Source: Streptomyces sp. R28 (GTDB taxonomy: Bacteria; Actinomycetota; Actinomycetes; Streptomycetales; Streptomycetaceae). Taken from it: DNA of 64,000 nt. The stretch is taken from the NCBI RefSeq assembly GCF_041052385.1, contig NZ_CP163439.1:2593001-2657000 (forward strand). The letters run 5' to 3'. Positions 23,783 to 33,744 of the stretch are shown here, piece after piece. Below the pieces are notes generated by a model. It ran no database searches and was not told the origin of the DNA. It worked only from the letters and a program-made list of their open reading frames with translations. The translations under genes were made by a program, and so were the position numbers. Position 1 is the stretch's first letter. The number at the start of each line of letters is the position of its first letter.

Positions 23783-24161
23783 GAGGGCAACCTAACGTGA
23801 CGCTGCCCGCTCGGGCGAACCGGTGGCGAGGCGTCTCACGTGCCGGGCGGCCCTGGGCAACCCGCCTGGTGGCGCCCCTCTGGGCGAGTCCGATGACAAG
23901 GCCCCTCCAGGACCGAAGCGGCACCTGGGGCGCCACCCGTCAGCGCGGTCTGGGCGGAGCCCCAGCGGGGTTAAGGGACGGCACCCCCAGCGCGGTCAGG
24001 GGCGGAGTCTCCCCAGCCCGGTCAGGGCGGCATCGCGAGCGGGGTTCGGGGGCGGAGCCCCTGGCCGGGTGGAAGGGGCAGCGCCCCTGGGGATGGGACG
24101 GGTAGGGGGCGGTGGGGGCGAGGAACTCGACGGCAGCACCCCGCCCCGCGGCCGACATCGG
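23783..24161. repeat. Decayed GC-rich palindromic repeats, copy 2 region
   Basis: A 379-bp gap between dapD and the TetR gene without coding character. It holds repeated GGGCGGAGCCCC, GGGGCGGAGTCTCC, GGGGGCGGAGCCCC and GGGGCAGCGCCCC hairpin units and ends in the GGGACGGGTAGGGGGCGG block that also closes the copy at 47.1 kb. The 5' part of this gap must contain the dapD promoter. Confidence 0.65.
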
Positions 24162-24698
24162 TCACGGGATGACCCGGGCCAGCACCTCCCGCGCGTACCC
24201 CTCGTCGTACGGCACCTCGGTGAGCAGCACCTGCAGACAGATCCCGTCCAGCAGCGCCACCAGCGCCCGCGCCGTGACCGCGTCCGTACGGCGGGACAGC
24301 CGGTCGGCCAGGTCCTGGGCCCACTCGGCGGCGACCGGGCGCAGAGCCGGGCGGCGCAGGGCGGCGAGGTAGAGCTCGTACTCCAGCTCCACGCCGGTGC
24401 GATCGCCCGCGAGCCACTCGCCCATCCAGGCGGCGAGTTCGGTGGCGAGGTCGGTTTCCGGGTCCTCCAGCCCCCCACGCGAGGCGATCACCTTGGCGAA
24501 GCCCTCGCTCGCCTGGCGCAGGGCGGCGACCATCAGGTCGTCGAGGGTCTTGAAGTGGTACGTCGTGGAGCCGAGCGGCACGTCCGCCTCGGCGGCGACG
24601 GTGCGGTGGCTCAGCCCCGCGATGCCCTTCGCCCCGACGACCCGGATCGCCGCGTCGATGATCCGCTGGCGTCGCTCGGGGTCGTAGCGCCGGGGCAT
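24162..24698 (-). CDS. TetR-family regulator of the SMR pump
   Basis: 178 residues from ATG 24698. The TetR helix-turn-helix lies at about 8-55 (RRQRIIDAAIRVVGAKGIAG, RTVAAEADVPLGSTTYHF). The C-terminal ligand domain is all helical. Its start overlaps the SMR gene stop by 1 nt (TGATG), and two palindromes lie at the SMR promoter, so it most likely represses the pair and releases on binding a drug-like cation. Confidence 0.9.
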   Translation of the reverse strand: MPRRYDPERRQRIIDAAIRVVGAKGIAGLSHRTVAAEADVPLGSTTYHFKTLDDLMVAALRQASEGFAKVIASRGGLEDPETDLATELAAWMGEWLAGDRTGVELEYELYLAALRRPALRPVAAEWAQDLADRLSRRTDAVTARALVALLDGICLQVLLTEVPYDEGYAREVLARVIP

Positions 24699-25018
24699 CA
24701 GTGCGCCCCTCCCAGGTTCAGCACGACCACGCCGACGATGATCAGCGCGATCCCGGCGGCCTTCACTGCGGTCATCCCCTCCCCCATGAAGACGATCCCT
24801 ATCGCGGCGATGGCCGCGGTGCCGACGCCGGCCCAGATCGCGTACGCCGTGCCCACGGAGACGGTCTTCAGGGTCTGGGCGAGCAAGGCGAAGGAGACGA
24901 CGTATCCGAGCGCGGTCAGCAGCGACGGCCACAGCCTGCTGAAGCCGTCGCTGTACTTCATGGCGGTCGTGGCGGCCACCTCGGCCGCGATGGCTCCGGC
25001 GAGCAGCAGGTATCCCAT
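24698..25018 (-). CDS. Small multidrug resistance (SMR) transporter
   Basis: 106 residues with four membrane helices, the size of EmrE. The membrane glutamate that couples proton and drug is E13 (LLLAGAIAAEVAATT, matching Glu14 of EmrE), and the helix 3 motif GTAYAIWAGVGTA and helix 4 end GVVVLNL are typical of the Qac/EmrE branch rather than guanidinium exporters. The ATG starts directly at the end of a palindrome and 7 nt after a TACGAT -10 box, so the mRNA is probably leaderless. Confidence 0.92.
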   Translation of the reverse strand: MGYLLLAGAIAAEVAATTAMKYSDGFSRLWPSLLTALGYVVSFALLAQTLKTVSVGTAYAIWAGVGTAAIAAIGIVFMGEGMTAVKAAGIALIIVGVVVLNLGGAH

Positions 25019-25060
25019 GTGTACGATCGTACACAACGTTGCGTACGGGTGTACACAACG
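25019..25060 (-). promoter_or_regulatory. Twin TetR operators over a leaderless promoter
   Basis: Site 1 is the perfect 16-bp palindrome GTGTACGATCGTACAC (25019-25034), touching the SMR start codon and containing the -10 hexamer TACGAT. Site 2 is CGTTGCGTAC-GGGT-GTACACAACG (25037-25060; one mismatch in 10-bp arms). Both share GTAC cores. They probably bind the adjacent TetR protein. Confidence 0.75.
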
Positions 25061-25231
25061 GGTGTCCGGCCCAGGTGGCGGGATCTTCGCGGGCGCCGAG
25101 AGATCGATGTGCATACGGCTCCTTCCAAACGTCTGCTCCAACGCCCCTGTAACCACTAGTGTTTCAGCGTTCACATACCGGGCCTTCGCAGCCGCGGCCG
25201 TCGTCACGTGACGCCGCTGGAGGATCAGCGC

Positions 25232-26059
25232 ATGCCAGAAAACAAGTCCCGGCCGCCTCAGGACCAACCTTGGGAGAACGGCTGGGCCCCGGACACCTCC
25301 CGGGCACCGGGGACGCGCCGCCTCTGGCTGGCGGGCGGGATGGCGGTGGCGACGATCGTCGCCTGCTTCACGGCAATCGCCGTGACGCACAGGGCACCTG
25401 ACGCCCAGTCACGCTCGGCGCCGGCCGACGACACCGCGTCGGTCCCCGGCCTGATCTCCTTCGCCACCCCGTCGCAGACCACTCCCCCGACAGGCAAGAG
25501 TGGTTTGTCGACAGCCGCGGCGACGGCGAAGGCGCCCCGCCGACAGGATGCCGACACGCCCGAGCCCGCGCCGGAGCCGAAGCCGTCCAAGTCGCCTTCC
25601 CGCGAGGGCAGTTCACCGGCCTCCCCGAAGACCCCGGCCACCACCTGGCGGTCCGTCCGCTCGGTCAACTATCCCGACCGCTACTGGCACGCGAGCGGCG
25701 GCTACGTGAAGCTGGACGCGGTCCGTGGCTCGGAGAGCCGCGCGGACTCCACCTTCGAACTGGTCAAGGGCCTGGCCGACGCCTCCTGCTATTCCTTCGC
25801 CACGACCGACGGCGCCTACCTCCGCCACCGCAGCTTCGTCCTGCGCCCCGAACGCGACGACGGCTCCGCCCTGTTCAAGCAGGACGCCACCTTCTGCGCC
25901 CGCTCGGCGGCGTACTCGGGCGCGGTCCTGCTGGAGTCGGTCAACTACCCGGGCCGTTTCCTGCGCCACGAGAACTTCCAGCTCCGCCTGGATCCGTACG
26001 AGCACAGCGGCCTGTACCTGGCGGACTCGGCGTTCCGGCTGGTGGCGGGGCTCGCCTGA
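25232..26059 (+). CDS. Membrane-anchored protein with AbfB-type sugar-binding domain
   Basis: 275 residues from ATG 25232 (GGAGG 8 nt upstream; an earlier GTG at 25208 is less likely). One membrane helix near 36-55 (WLAGGMAVATIVACFTAIAV) is followed by a Pro/Ser/Lys-rich stalk to about residue 140 and an AbfB (arabinofuranosidase B type) beta-trefoil domain of about 135 residues, with paired motifs SVNYPDRYWHAS and SVNYPGRFLRHEN. Such domains bind arabinose side chains of plant polysaccharides. No catalytic domain is attached, so it is a surface lectin-like protein. Confidence 0.85.
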   Translation: MPENKSRPPQDQPWENGWAPDTSRAPGTRRLWLAGGMAVATIVACFTAIAVTHRAPDAQSRSAPADDTASVPGLISFATPSQTTPPTGKSGLSTAAATAKAPRRQDADTPEPAPEPKPSKSPSREGSSPASPKTPATTWRSVRSVNYPDRYWHASGGYVKLDAVRGSESRADSTFELVKGLADASCYSFATTDGAYLRHRSFVLRPERDDGSALFKQDATFCARSAAYSGAVLLESVNYPGRFLRHENFQLRLDPYEHSGLYLADSAFRLVAGLA

Positions 26060-26072
26060 CCCCGGACGCACG

Positions 26073-26104
26073 AGTGGCCCCCGGCGAAACCGCCGAGGGC
26101 CACT
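26073..26104. terminator. Bidirectional hairpin between convergent genes
   Basis: AGTGGCCC (26073-26080) pairs with GGGCCACT (26097-26104), with further inner pairing GGCG/CGCC. It lies between the AbfB gene (+) and sufT (-), ending both. Confidence 0.65.
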
Positions 26105-26124
26105 GCACAGTCGTACGGACGAGC

Positions 26125-26457
26125 TCAGACGTTGAACCCCAGCGCCCGAAGCTGCTCACGACCGTCGTCCGTGATCTTGTCCGGGCCCCACGGCGGCATC
26201 CACACCCAGTTGATGCGCAGCTCGCTGACGAGACCGTCCGTGGCGGACTTGGCCTGGTCCTCGATGACGTCCGTCAGCGGACAGGCCGCCGAGGTCAGGG
26301 TCATGTCGAGCGTCGCGATGTTGGCGTCGTCGATGTGGATGCCGTAGATCAGGCCGAGGTTGACGACGTCGATACCCAGCTCGGGGTCGACGACGTCGTA
26401 CAGCGCCTCACGGACCTCTTCCTCCGAGGCCGGCTTCATCTCCACGGTGTCACTCAT
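26125..26457 (-). CDS. sufT: Fe-S assembly factor SufT (MIP18/DUF59 family)
   Basis: 110 residues. The DUF59 core includes EALYDVVDPELGIDVVNLGL and the cysteine in TSAACPLTD. It helps deliver or mature Fe-S clusters as the last member of the suf operon. ATG 26457 overlaps the sufU stop by 4 nt. Confidence 0.92.
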   Translation of the reverse strand: MSDTVEMKPASEEEVREALYDVVDPELGIDVVNLGLIYGIHIDDANIATLDMTLTSAACPLTDVIEDQAKSATDGLVSELRINWVWMPPWGPDKITDDGREQLRALGFNV

Positions 26458-26921
26458 GCCGTCTTCCTTTCGGCGTCGGCTCCGCCCAGCACCTGGGCCG
26501 TCGCGTCCTTCCACGCCATCCAGCTCAGGAGGGCGCACTTGACCCGGGCGGGGTACTTGGAGACTCCGGCGAACGCGACCGCGTCCTCCAGTACCTCCTC
26601 CATCGCGTCGTCCGGCTCGATCCGGCCCTTGGACTGCATCAGCTCCAGGAAGGTCTCCTGGATCTTCTGCGCGTCCGCGAGGTCCTTACCGACCAGCAGT
26701 TCGTTCAGTACGGACGCCGAGGCCTGGCTGATCGAGCAGCCCTGGCCCTCGTACGAGACGTCCTCGATCTTCGTGCCGTCGTACTTCACGCGCAGGGTGA
26801 TCTCGTCGCCGCACGTCGGGTTCACGTGGTGCACCTCGGCGTCGCCATCCCTCAGACCACGCCCGTGCGGGTTCTTGTAGTGGTCCAGGATGACTTCCTG
26901 GTACATCGAATCCAGCTTCAT
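26454..26921 (-). CDS. sufU: Fe-S assembly sulfur-transfer protein SufU
   Basis: 155 residues. The three conserved cysteines of zinc-type SufU are visible: NPTCGDE (about residue 40), EGQGCSIS (about 66) and KCALLSW (about 127), plus the conserved D in NPTCGD. It accepts persulfide sulfur from SufS and passes it to the SufBCD scaffold. The gene follows sufS by 21 nt and overlaps sufT. Confidence 0.95.
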   Translation of the reverse strand: MKLDSMYQEVILDHYKNPHGRGLRDGDAEVHHVNPTCGDEITLRVKYDGTKIEDVSYEGQGCSISQASASVLNELLVGKDLADAQKIQETFLELMQSKGRIEPDDAMEEVLEDAVAFAGVSKYPARVKCALLSWMAWKDATAQVLGGADAERKTA

Positions 26922-26942
26922 GCGATCGCTCGTCCCGTCCCG

Positions 26943-28195
26943 TCAGCCGAAGAAGTTCCGTACGTGCTCCAGGCCGTCCACCAGAGCGTCGATCTCGGCG
27001 GGCGTGGAGTACAGATAGAACGACGCTCGCGTGGTCGCAGGAATTCCGTAGCGCAGGCAGACCGGGCGGGCGCAGTGGTGGCCGACCCGGACCGCGATGC
27101 CCTGCTCGTCGAGGACCTGGCCCACGTCGTGCGGGTGGATGTCGCCGAGTGTGAAGGAGATCGCGGCGCCGCGGTCCTCGGCCGTGGTCGGGCCGATGAT
27201 CCGCAGGTCCGGGACCTCCGCCAGCCGCTTCACCGCGTACTCGGTGAGCGCGTGCTCATGGGCGAGGATCTTGTCCATGCCGATCGAGTTGAGGTAGTCG
27301 ATCGCCGCGCCGAGACCGATCGCCTGCGAGATCGGAGGCGTGCCCGCCTCGAACTTGTGCGGCGCCGGGGCGTACGTCGACGAGTGCATCGACACCGTCT
27401 CGATCATCTCGCCGCCGCCCAGGAACGGAGGCAGGTCCTCCAGCAGCTCCTGACGGCCCCAGAGGACGCCGATGCCGGTCGGGCCGCACATCTTGTGGCC
27501 GGTGAAGGCCACGAAGTCGGCCTGGAGCGACTGCACGTCCAGCGGCATGTGGGGCGCGGCCTGCGAGGCGTCGATGCAGACCAGCGCACCGACCTCCTGC
27601 GCGCGACGCACTATCGCCTCGACCGGGTTGAGCGTGCCCAGGATGTTCGACACCAGCACGAAGGAGACGATCTTCGTCTTCTCCGTGATGACCTCGTCGA
27701 TGTTGGACAGGTCGAGGCGGCCGTCGTCGGTGAGACCGAACCACTTCAGCTTCGCACCCGTGCGCTGCGCGAGCAGCTGCCACGGCACGATGTTGGAGTG
27801 GTGCTCCATCTCCGTGATGACGATCTCGGTCTCGTGGTCCACCCGGTAGGGCTCGTCGGCCCAGCCGAGCATGTTGGCCACGAGGTTGAGCGACTCGGAG
27901 GCGTTCTTGGTGAAGATCACCTCGTTGCGGCTGGGCGCGTTGATGAACTCCGCGACCTTGTCGCGCGCGCCCTCGTACAGCGCCGTGGCCTCCTCGGCGA
28001 GGACGTGCACGCCACGGTGGACGTTGGCGTTGTGCTGCTCGTAGTACTCCGAGAGCACGTCGAGCACCTGGCGCGGCGTCTGCGAGGTCGCCGCGTTGTC
28101 CAGGTACACGAGCTTCTTGTCGCCGTGGACGACGCGGTCCAGGATCGGGAAGTCCTTGCGGAGCGCCTCGGTGTCGAGGAGGCCCGGCAGCTGTG

Positions 28196-28199
<4 letters not shown>
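26943..28199 (-). CDS. sufS: Cysteine desulfurase SufS
   Basis: 418 residues, group II desulfurase. The PLP lysine is in AFTGHKMCGPTG, and the catalytic cysteine in HHCARPVCL near residue 365. It withdraws sulfur from cysteine for cluster building, giving alanine. The start overlaps the sufC stop by 4 nt. Confidence 0.96.
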
Positions 28200-28960
<761 letters not shown>

Positions 28961-28967
28961 GGGTGCC

Positions 28968-29285
28968 TCAGGACTCCTGGTTGAGGGAGACGAGCACGTC
29001 GTCCCCTTCGATCTTTACGGGGTATACGGGGACGGGGCGCGTCGCGGGGAGGCCGGACGGCTTACCGGTGCGCAGGTCGAAGCTGGAGCCGTGCAGCCAG
29101 CACTCGATCTGGCAGTCCTCCACCTCGCCCTCGGAGAGCGAGACGTTCGCGTGGGAGCAGATGTCGTGGATGGCGAACACCTCCCCCTCGGTCTGCACGA
29201 CCGAGACCGGCGTGCCGTCGAGTTCCACCCGCTTCGGGGTGTCCTCCTCCAGCTCGCTCAGCCCACAGGCGCGTACGAAAGCCAT
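28968..29285 (-). CDS. Rieske [2Fe-2S] ferredoxin in the suf operon
   Basis: 105 residues. The Rieske ligands are C-S-H (ICSHANVSL, about 42-44) and C-W-L-H (IECWLHGSSFD, about 61-64). It is like ferredoxin components of aromatic ring dioxygenases, but its fixed position between sufD and sufC in actinobacteria suggests electron supply to cluster assembly. The ATG overlaps the sufD stop by 1 nt (TGATG). Confidence 0.93.
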   Translation of the reverse strand: MAFVRACGLSELEEDTPKRVELDGTPVSVVQTEGEVFAIHDICSHANVSLSEGEVEDCQIECWLHGSSFDLRTGKPSGLPATRPVPVYPVKIEGDDVLVSLNQES

Positions 29286-30466
29286 CAGACCGTGGCCTCC
29301 AGCTCCTCGTCGATCTTCACAAGGAGGCGCTCTTCGATGTCGTCGACGCCGATCTGCTGGACGAGCTCGGCGAAGAAGCCGCGGACGACCAGACGACGGG
29401 CCTCGTCGGCGGGGATGCCGCGGGCCATCAGGTAGAAGAGCTGCTCGTCGTCGAAGCGGCCGGTCGCGGAGGCGTGGCCGGCGCCGACGATCTCGCCGGT
29501 CTCGATCTCCAGGTTCGGCACGGAGTCGACACGGGCGCCGTCGGTCAGAACCAGGTTGCGGTTCATCTCGTACGTGTCCGTGCCCTCGGCCTTGGCCTCG
29601 ATGAGGACGTCGCCGATCCACACCGCGTGGGCGTTGTCGCCCTGGAGCGCGCCCTTGTAGGCGACGTTGGACTTGCAGTGCGGGGTGTTGTGGTCGACGA
29701 GGAGACGGTGCTCCTGGTGCTGGCCCGCGTCGGTGAAGTAGAGGCCGAACAGCTCGGCCTCGCCACCGGTACCGGCGTAGGCGACGCGCGGGTGGAGGCG
29801 TACGAGGTCGCCGCCGAAGGTGACCACGAACGACTTGAAGGTGGCGTCCCGGCCGATCAGCGCGTTGTGCTGGCCCACGTGCACGGCCTTGTCGTCCCAG
29901 TCCTGGACGGAGACGACGGTCAGCTTGGCGCCGTCGCCCAGGATGTAGTCGACGTTGGCGGCGAGCACCGCGTCACCGGTGTGGTCGATGACGACGACGG
30001 CCTCGGCGAAGGCGCCCAGCTCGATGACCTGGTGGCCGTAGGCGACCCCGCCCTCGCCGTGCACGGCGATACGGATCGGCTCGGTGAGCACCGTCTCCTT
30101 GGGGACGGTGACCACTCCGGCCTTCTCGAACGCCGAGTACGCCTGGGCGGCGATGCGGTCCACCGGGGTGCCCGCCTTGCCGATCCGGGCGTCGTCACGG
30201 CCGACGGCCTCGACGATGACGCCCTCGGGGGCCTGCACGTCGACCTTCACGCCGTCACCGGTCGCGACGGCGGTGCCGTCGTGCAGCCCGCGCAGGCGCT
30301 CCAGCGGGGTGAACCGCCACTCCTCCTCGCGGCCGTGCGGGACCGGGAAGTCCGCGACGTCGAAGGACGGGGGCGCGCTCATGCGCGTGGCGACGGTCGA
30401 CTCGGCGGCCACCGCGATCTGGCCCGCGGTGGTGGACCCCACGGGGATGTTCTGAGCCTCAGCCAT
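29285..30466 (-). CDS. sufD: Fe-S assembly scaffold protein SufD
   Basis: 393 residues. The SufBD beta-helix core fills about 130-370 (VDYILGDGAKLTVVSVQDW, LVDHNTPHCKSNVAYKGAL) and ends with the conserved FDDEQLFYLMARGIP segment. It forms the SufBCD complex. It begins 61 nt after the sufB stop. Confidence 0.96.
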   Translation of the reverse strand: MAEAQNIPVGSTTAGQIAVAAESTVATRMSAPPSFDVADFPVPHGREEEWRFTPLERLRGLHDGTAVATGDGVKVDVQAPEGVIVEAVGRDDARIGKAGTPVDRIAAQAYSAFEKAGVVTVPKETVLTEPIRIAVHGEGGVAYGHQVIELGAFAEAVVVIDHTGDAVLAANVDYILGDGAKLTVVSVQDWDDKAVHVGQHNALIGRDATFKSFVVTFGGDLVRLHPRVAYAGTGGEAELFGLYFTDAGQHQEHRLLVDHNTPHCKSNVAYKGALQGDNAHAVWIGDVLIEAKAEGTDTYEMNRNLVLTDGARVDSVPNLEIETGEIVGAGHASATGRFDDEQLFYLMARGIPADEARRLVVRGFFAELVQQIGVDDIEERLLVKIDEELEATV

Positions 30467-30527
30467 GGCTGTCGGTCTGCTCTCTTCCTACGTCAGAAAT
30501 TGCTGGCTGCTGTCCGGGGCGGTGGCC

Positions 30528-31949
30528 TTAGCCGACCGCGCCTTCCATCTGCAGCTCGATCAGCCGGTTGAGCTCGAGGGCGTACTCCATGGGCAGCTCC
30601 TTCGCGATGGGCTCGACGAAGCCGCGCACGATCATCGCCATCGCCTCGAACTCGCTCAGACCGCGGCTCATCAGGTAGAAGAGCTGGTCCTCGGAGACCT
30701 TGGAGACGGTGGCCTCGTGGCCCATGGACACGTCGTCCTCGCGGACGTCCACGTAGGGGTACGTGTCGGAGCGGGAGATGGTGTCGACCAGCAGCGCGTC
30801 GCACAGCACGTTCGACTTGGAGCCGTGGGCGCCCTCGCCGATCTCGACGAGACCGCGGTAGGACGTACGACCGCCACCACGCGCCACGGACTTCGACACG
30901 ATGTTGGAGGAGGTGTTCGGCGCCATGTGGACCATCTTGGAGCCGGCGTCCTGGTGCTGCCCCTCGCCCGCGAAGGCGATGGAGAGGGTCTCGCCCTTGG
31001 CGTGCTCGCCCATCAGGTAGACGGCCGGGTACTTCATCGTCACCTTGGAGCCGATGTTGCCGTCGATCCACTCCATGGTGGCGCCCTCGTAGGCGACGGC
31101 GCGCTTGGTGACCAGGTTGTAGACGTTGTTCGACCAGTTCTGGATGGTCGTGTAACGGCAGCGGGCGTTCTTCTTGACGATGATCTCGACGACCGCGGAG
31201 TGCAGCGAGTCCGACTTGTAGATCGGGGCCGTACAACCCTCGACGTAGTGCACGTAGGCACCCTCGTCGACGATGATCAGGGTCCGCTCGAACTGGCCCA
31301 TGTTCTCCGTGTTGATACGGAAGTAGGCCTGGAGCGGGATCTCCACGTGGACGCCCGGCGGGACGTAGATGAAGGAGCCGCCCGACCACACGGCGGTGTT
31401 CAGGGAGGCGAACTTGTTGTCACCGACCGGGATGACGGTCCCGAAGTACTCCTTGAAGAGCTCCGGGTGCTCCTTCAGGGCCGTGTCGGTGTCGAGGAAG
31501 ATGACGCCCTGCTCCTCCAGGTCCTCGCGGATCTGGTGGTAGACGACCTCGGACTCGTACTGGGCCGCGACACCGGCGACGAGGCGCTGCTTCTCCGCCT
31601 CGGGGATGCCGAGCTTGTCGTACGTGTTCTTGATGTCCTCGGGCAGGTCCTCCCAGGACTCCGCCTGCTTCTCCGTGGAACGTACGAAGTACTTGATGTT
31701 GTCGAAGTCGATACCGGAGAGGTCCGAGCCCCAGTTCGGCATGGGCTTCTTGTCGAAGAGACGCAGGCCCTTGAGACGCAGCTTCGTCATCCACTCCGGC
31801 TCGGACTTCTTCGCGGAGATGTCCTTGACGACATCTTCGTTCAGACCGCGCTTCGCAGAGGCGCCGGCTACGTCGGAGTCGGCCCAGCCGTATTCGTACT
31901 TGCCCAGGCCCTCGAGCTCAGGGTGGGCAGTCTCCGTGGGGAGAGTCAT
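30528..31949 (-). CDS. sufB: Fe-S assembly scaffold protein SufB
   Basis: 473 residues, full length. SufB-specific segments include [40 protein letters not shown] (sulfur-accepting cysteine in the core) and [15 protein letters not shown] near the end. The start overlaps the sufR stop by 4 nt, tying scaffold synthesis to its repressor. Confidence 0.97.
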   Translation of the reverse strand: MTLPTETAHPELEGLGKYEYGWADSDVAGASAKRGLNEDVVKDISAKKSEPEWMTKLRLKGLRLFDKKPMPNWGSDLSGIDFDNIKYFVRSTEKQAESWEDLPEDIKNTYDKLGIPEAEKQRLVAGVAAQYESEVVYHQIREDLEEQGVIFLDTDTALKEHPELFKEYFGTVIPVGDNKFASLNTAVWSGGSFIYVPPGVHVEIPLQAYFRINTENMGQFERTLIIVDEGAYVHYVEGCTAPIYKSDSLHSAVVEIIVKKNARCRYTTIQNWSNNVYNLVTKRAVAYEGATMEWIDGNIGSKVTMKYPAVYLMGEHAKGETLSIAFAGEGQHQDAGSKMVHMAPNTSSNIVSKSVARGGGRTSYRGLVEIGEGAHGSKSNVLCDALLVDTISRSDTYPYVDVREDDVSMGHEATVSKVSEDQLFYLMSRGLSEFEAMAMIVRGFVEPIAKELPMEYALELNRLIELQMEGAVG

Positions 31950-32716
31950 GCGGGGTTCCTCCCGGCCGTGCTTGCAGATGCGTTGTGGCTATGGACTTGC
32001 GTGTGGGAAATCTTTGGGATGAACGTCGTGCAGACGCCGTCGCCGTGCGCGATGGTCGCCAGTCGCTGGACATGCGTCCCGAGCAGCTCGGCGAAGATCT
32101 CCGTCTCCGCCTCGCACAGCTGCGGGAACTGCTCCGCGACGTGGGCGACCGGGCAGTGGTGCTGGCACAGCTGCTCGCCTTGTTGCGGGAGGGGTGCGCT
32201 GCGCGCCGTAGCAGCGTACCCGTCCACGCTCAGGGCCTTGGCCAGGGCTTCGGTGCGCTCGTCCGGGCTGACGGCCTCGATCGCCTTGCGGTACGCGCTC
32301 GCCTGGGCGGCGATCCGGGCCCGGGCGAAAGCGACGACTGCCTCCTGCCCGCCCTCGCGCTCGGCGATCCACTTCAGGGCGTCCGCGGCGAGCTTGTCGT
32401 ACGACTGGTCGAAGGCGTCACGGCCGCAGTCGGTGAGCGCGAAGACCTTGGCGGGACGACCACGCGTACGCGTGCCGTACACCCGCTGTTCCCGGGCCTC
32501 CACGACGTCGTCCGCGACCAGCGCGTCCAGATGCCTTCGTACGGCGGCCTGGGTCAGTCCCAGCCGGCCGGCCAGGTCGGCGACGGTCGACGGCCCGTGG
32601 TCCAGGATGGACCGCGCGACCCGGTTGCGCGTGGAGCGGTCCGAGCGCAACCCAGCCGCGAACTCCTCCTGAGGGGGCCCCATCGGGGTCTCCCGAGCCT
32701 CGCCGACGTTTTTCAC
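31946..32716 (-). CDS. sufR: Fe-S sensing repressor SufR
   Basis: 256 residues from GTG 32716. A DeoR/ArsR-like winged helix at about 15-80 ([20 protein letters not shown], then TRGRPAKVF) is followed by a sensor domain with the cluster cysteines: [19 protein letters not shown] and GDGVCTTF. The SufR palindrome CAAC-N6-GTTG ends at the start codon, so a longer reading to 32788 is unlikely; ATG 32683 is a possible alternative. With its cluster bound it represses the whole suf operon; loss of the cluster under iron or oxidative stress induces it. Confidence 0.9.
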   Translation of the reverse strand: MKNVGEARETPMGPPQEEFAAGLRSDRSTRNRVARSILDHGPSTVADLAGRLGLTQAAVRRHLDALVADDVVEAREQRVYGTRTRGRPAKVFALTDCGRDAFDQSYDKLAADALKWIAEREGGQEAVVAFARARIAAQASAYRKAIEAVSPDERTEALAKALSVDGYAATARSAPLPQQGEQLCQHHCPVAHVAEQFPQLCEAETEIFAELLGTHVQRLATIAHGDGVCTTFIPKISHTQVHSHNASASTAGRNPA

Positions 32717-32752
32717 AACGCCATTGTTGCGTAATTCCTCAAAGCCAGGCAA
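32716..32752 (-). promoter_or_regulatory. suf promoter with SufR operator
   Basis: CAAC-GCCATT-GTTG (32716-32729) matches the CAAC-N6-GTTG site I recall for Streptomyces SufR. On the minus strand -35 TTGCCT (32752-32747) and -10 AACAAT are 18 bp apart, with the -10 inside the operator and ending 6 nt before GTG 32716, which fits leaderless transcription blocked by SufR. Confidence 0.75.
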
Positions 32753-32788
32753 GCCGCGCCCGGTCCGCTCGACGGTGCCCTGCGTCAC

Positions 32789-32835
32789 TTAGGCATACCT
32801 AATGTGACCTGCGGAAATGATCTTTGATCGATCAA
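32789..32835. promoter_or_regulatory. Iron-box-like and FNR-like palindromes in the sufR-aac divergent region
   Basis: TTAGGCATACCTAA (32789-32802) is a perfect palindrome and resembles a truncated DmdR/IdeR iron box (12 of 14 against TTAGGTTAGCCTAA on the other strand). TTGATCGATCAA (32824-32835) is a second perfect palindrome. They lie between the suf promoter and the acetyltransferase start, so the regulated gene could be either. Confidence 0.5.
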
Positions 32836-32877
32836 TTCGGTGGCGCCGACGGGCTCCCTCCGGGACACTCGCGAACC

Positions 32878-33675
32878 ATGTCGACACCCCCTCCGACCGG
32901 CCCTCTTGTCACCCGCGACACCCTCGCCGCACAACTTCGCGAGCTAGGGGTCCAAAGCGGTGAAACCCTCCTCGTTCACTCCTCCCTCAGCTCCCTCGGC
33001 TGGGTCTGCGGAGGAGCCGTCGCGGTCGTCCGGGGACTGCTCGACGCGCTCGGCCCGGACGGCACGCTGGTGGTCCCCACGCAGACCGGCGACCTGTCGG
33101 ACCCGGCGGTGTGGAGCAATCCGCCGGTGCCCGTGGAGTGGTGGGACACGATCCGGGCGACGATGCCCGCCTACGACTCCCGCATCACGCCCTCGCGCGG
33201 GGTCGGCATCGTCCCGGAGACCGTGCGGACCTGGCCGGGCGCCCTGCGCAGTGCGCATCCGCAGACCTCCTTCGCCGCCGTCGGCCCGCGTGCCGGGGAG
33301 ATCGTCGAGGGGCACGCCACGGACTGCCGCCTCGGCGAGCGCAGCCCGCTGGCCCGGCTGGAGGCGCTCCACGCGCGCGTGCTGCTGCTCGGCGCCGGTT
33401 ACGACGCGTGCACCGGCTTCCATCTCGCCGAGTACCGCATTGCCTCGCCGCTGGTGAAGGTGGGGCGGCCGGGGCCCACGGGCTGGGAGGTGGTGACCGA
33501 GCTGTCGATCAGCTCGGACCGGTTCGACGAACTGGGCCACGACTTCGAGCGGGACCGTCCCGTCGTACGCGGGAAGGTGGGCGCGGCCGACGTACGGCTG
33601 TTTCCGCTGGTGGACGCGGTGGCGTACGCGCAGCGGTGGCTGGCGATACACCGGCCCCGCGCCGAGGAGATCTGA
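32878..33675 (+). CDS. AAC(3)-family aminoglycoside N-acetyltransferase
   Basis: 265 residues. Antibiotic_NAT fold with the signature [17 protein letters not shown] near 25-42, the acetyl-CoA region [13 protein letters not shown], and the catalytic segment [13 protein letters not shown] near 122-134 and [17 protein letters not shown] near 163. It acetylates the 3-amino group of aminoglycosides, or a related amine. Chromosomal members in Streptomyces are often silent or have unknown natural substrates. ATG 32878 is chosen; the ribosome site is poor. Confidence 0.88.
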   Translation: MSTPPPTGPLVTRDTLAAQLRELGVQSGETLLVHSSLSSLGWVCGGAVAVVRGLLDALGPDGTLVVPTQTGDLSDPAVWSNPPVPVEWWDTIRATMPAYDSRITPSRGVGIVPETVRTWPGALRSAHPQTSFAAVGPRAGEIVEGHATDCRLGERSPLARLEALHARVLLLGAGYDACTGFHLAEYRIASPLVKVGRPGPTGWEVVTELSISSDRFDELGHDFERDRPVVRGKVGAADVRLFPLVDAVAYAQRWLAIHRPRAEEI

Positions 33676-33744
33676 GCCGGGCCGCGGAGGGAGATGTGAA
33701 CCCGGCCGTTTGGGTCACCGGCCGCGTACCTAGACTCTGGAGCC

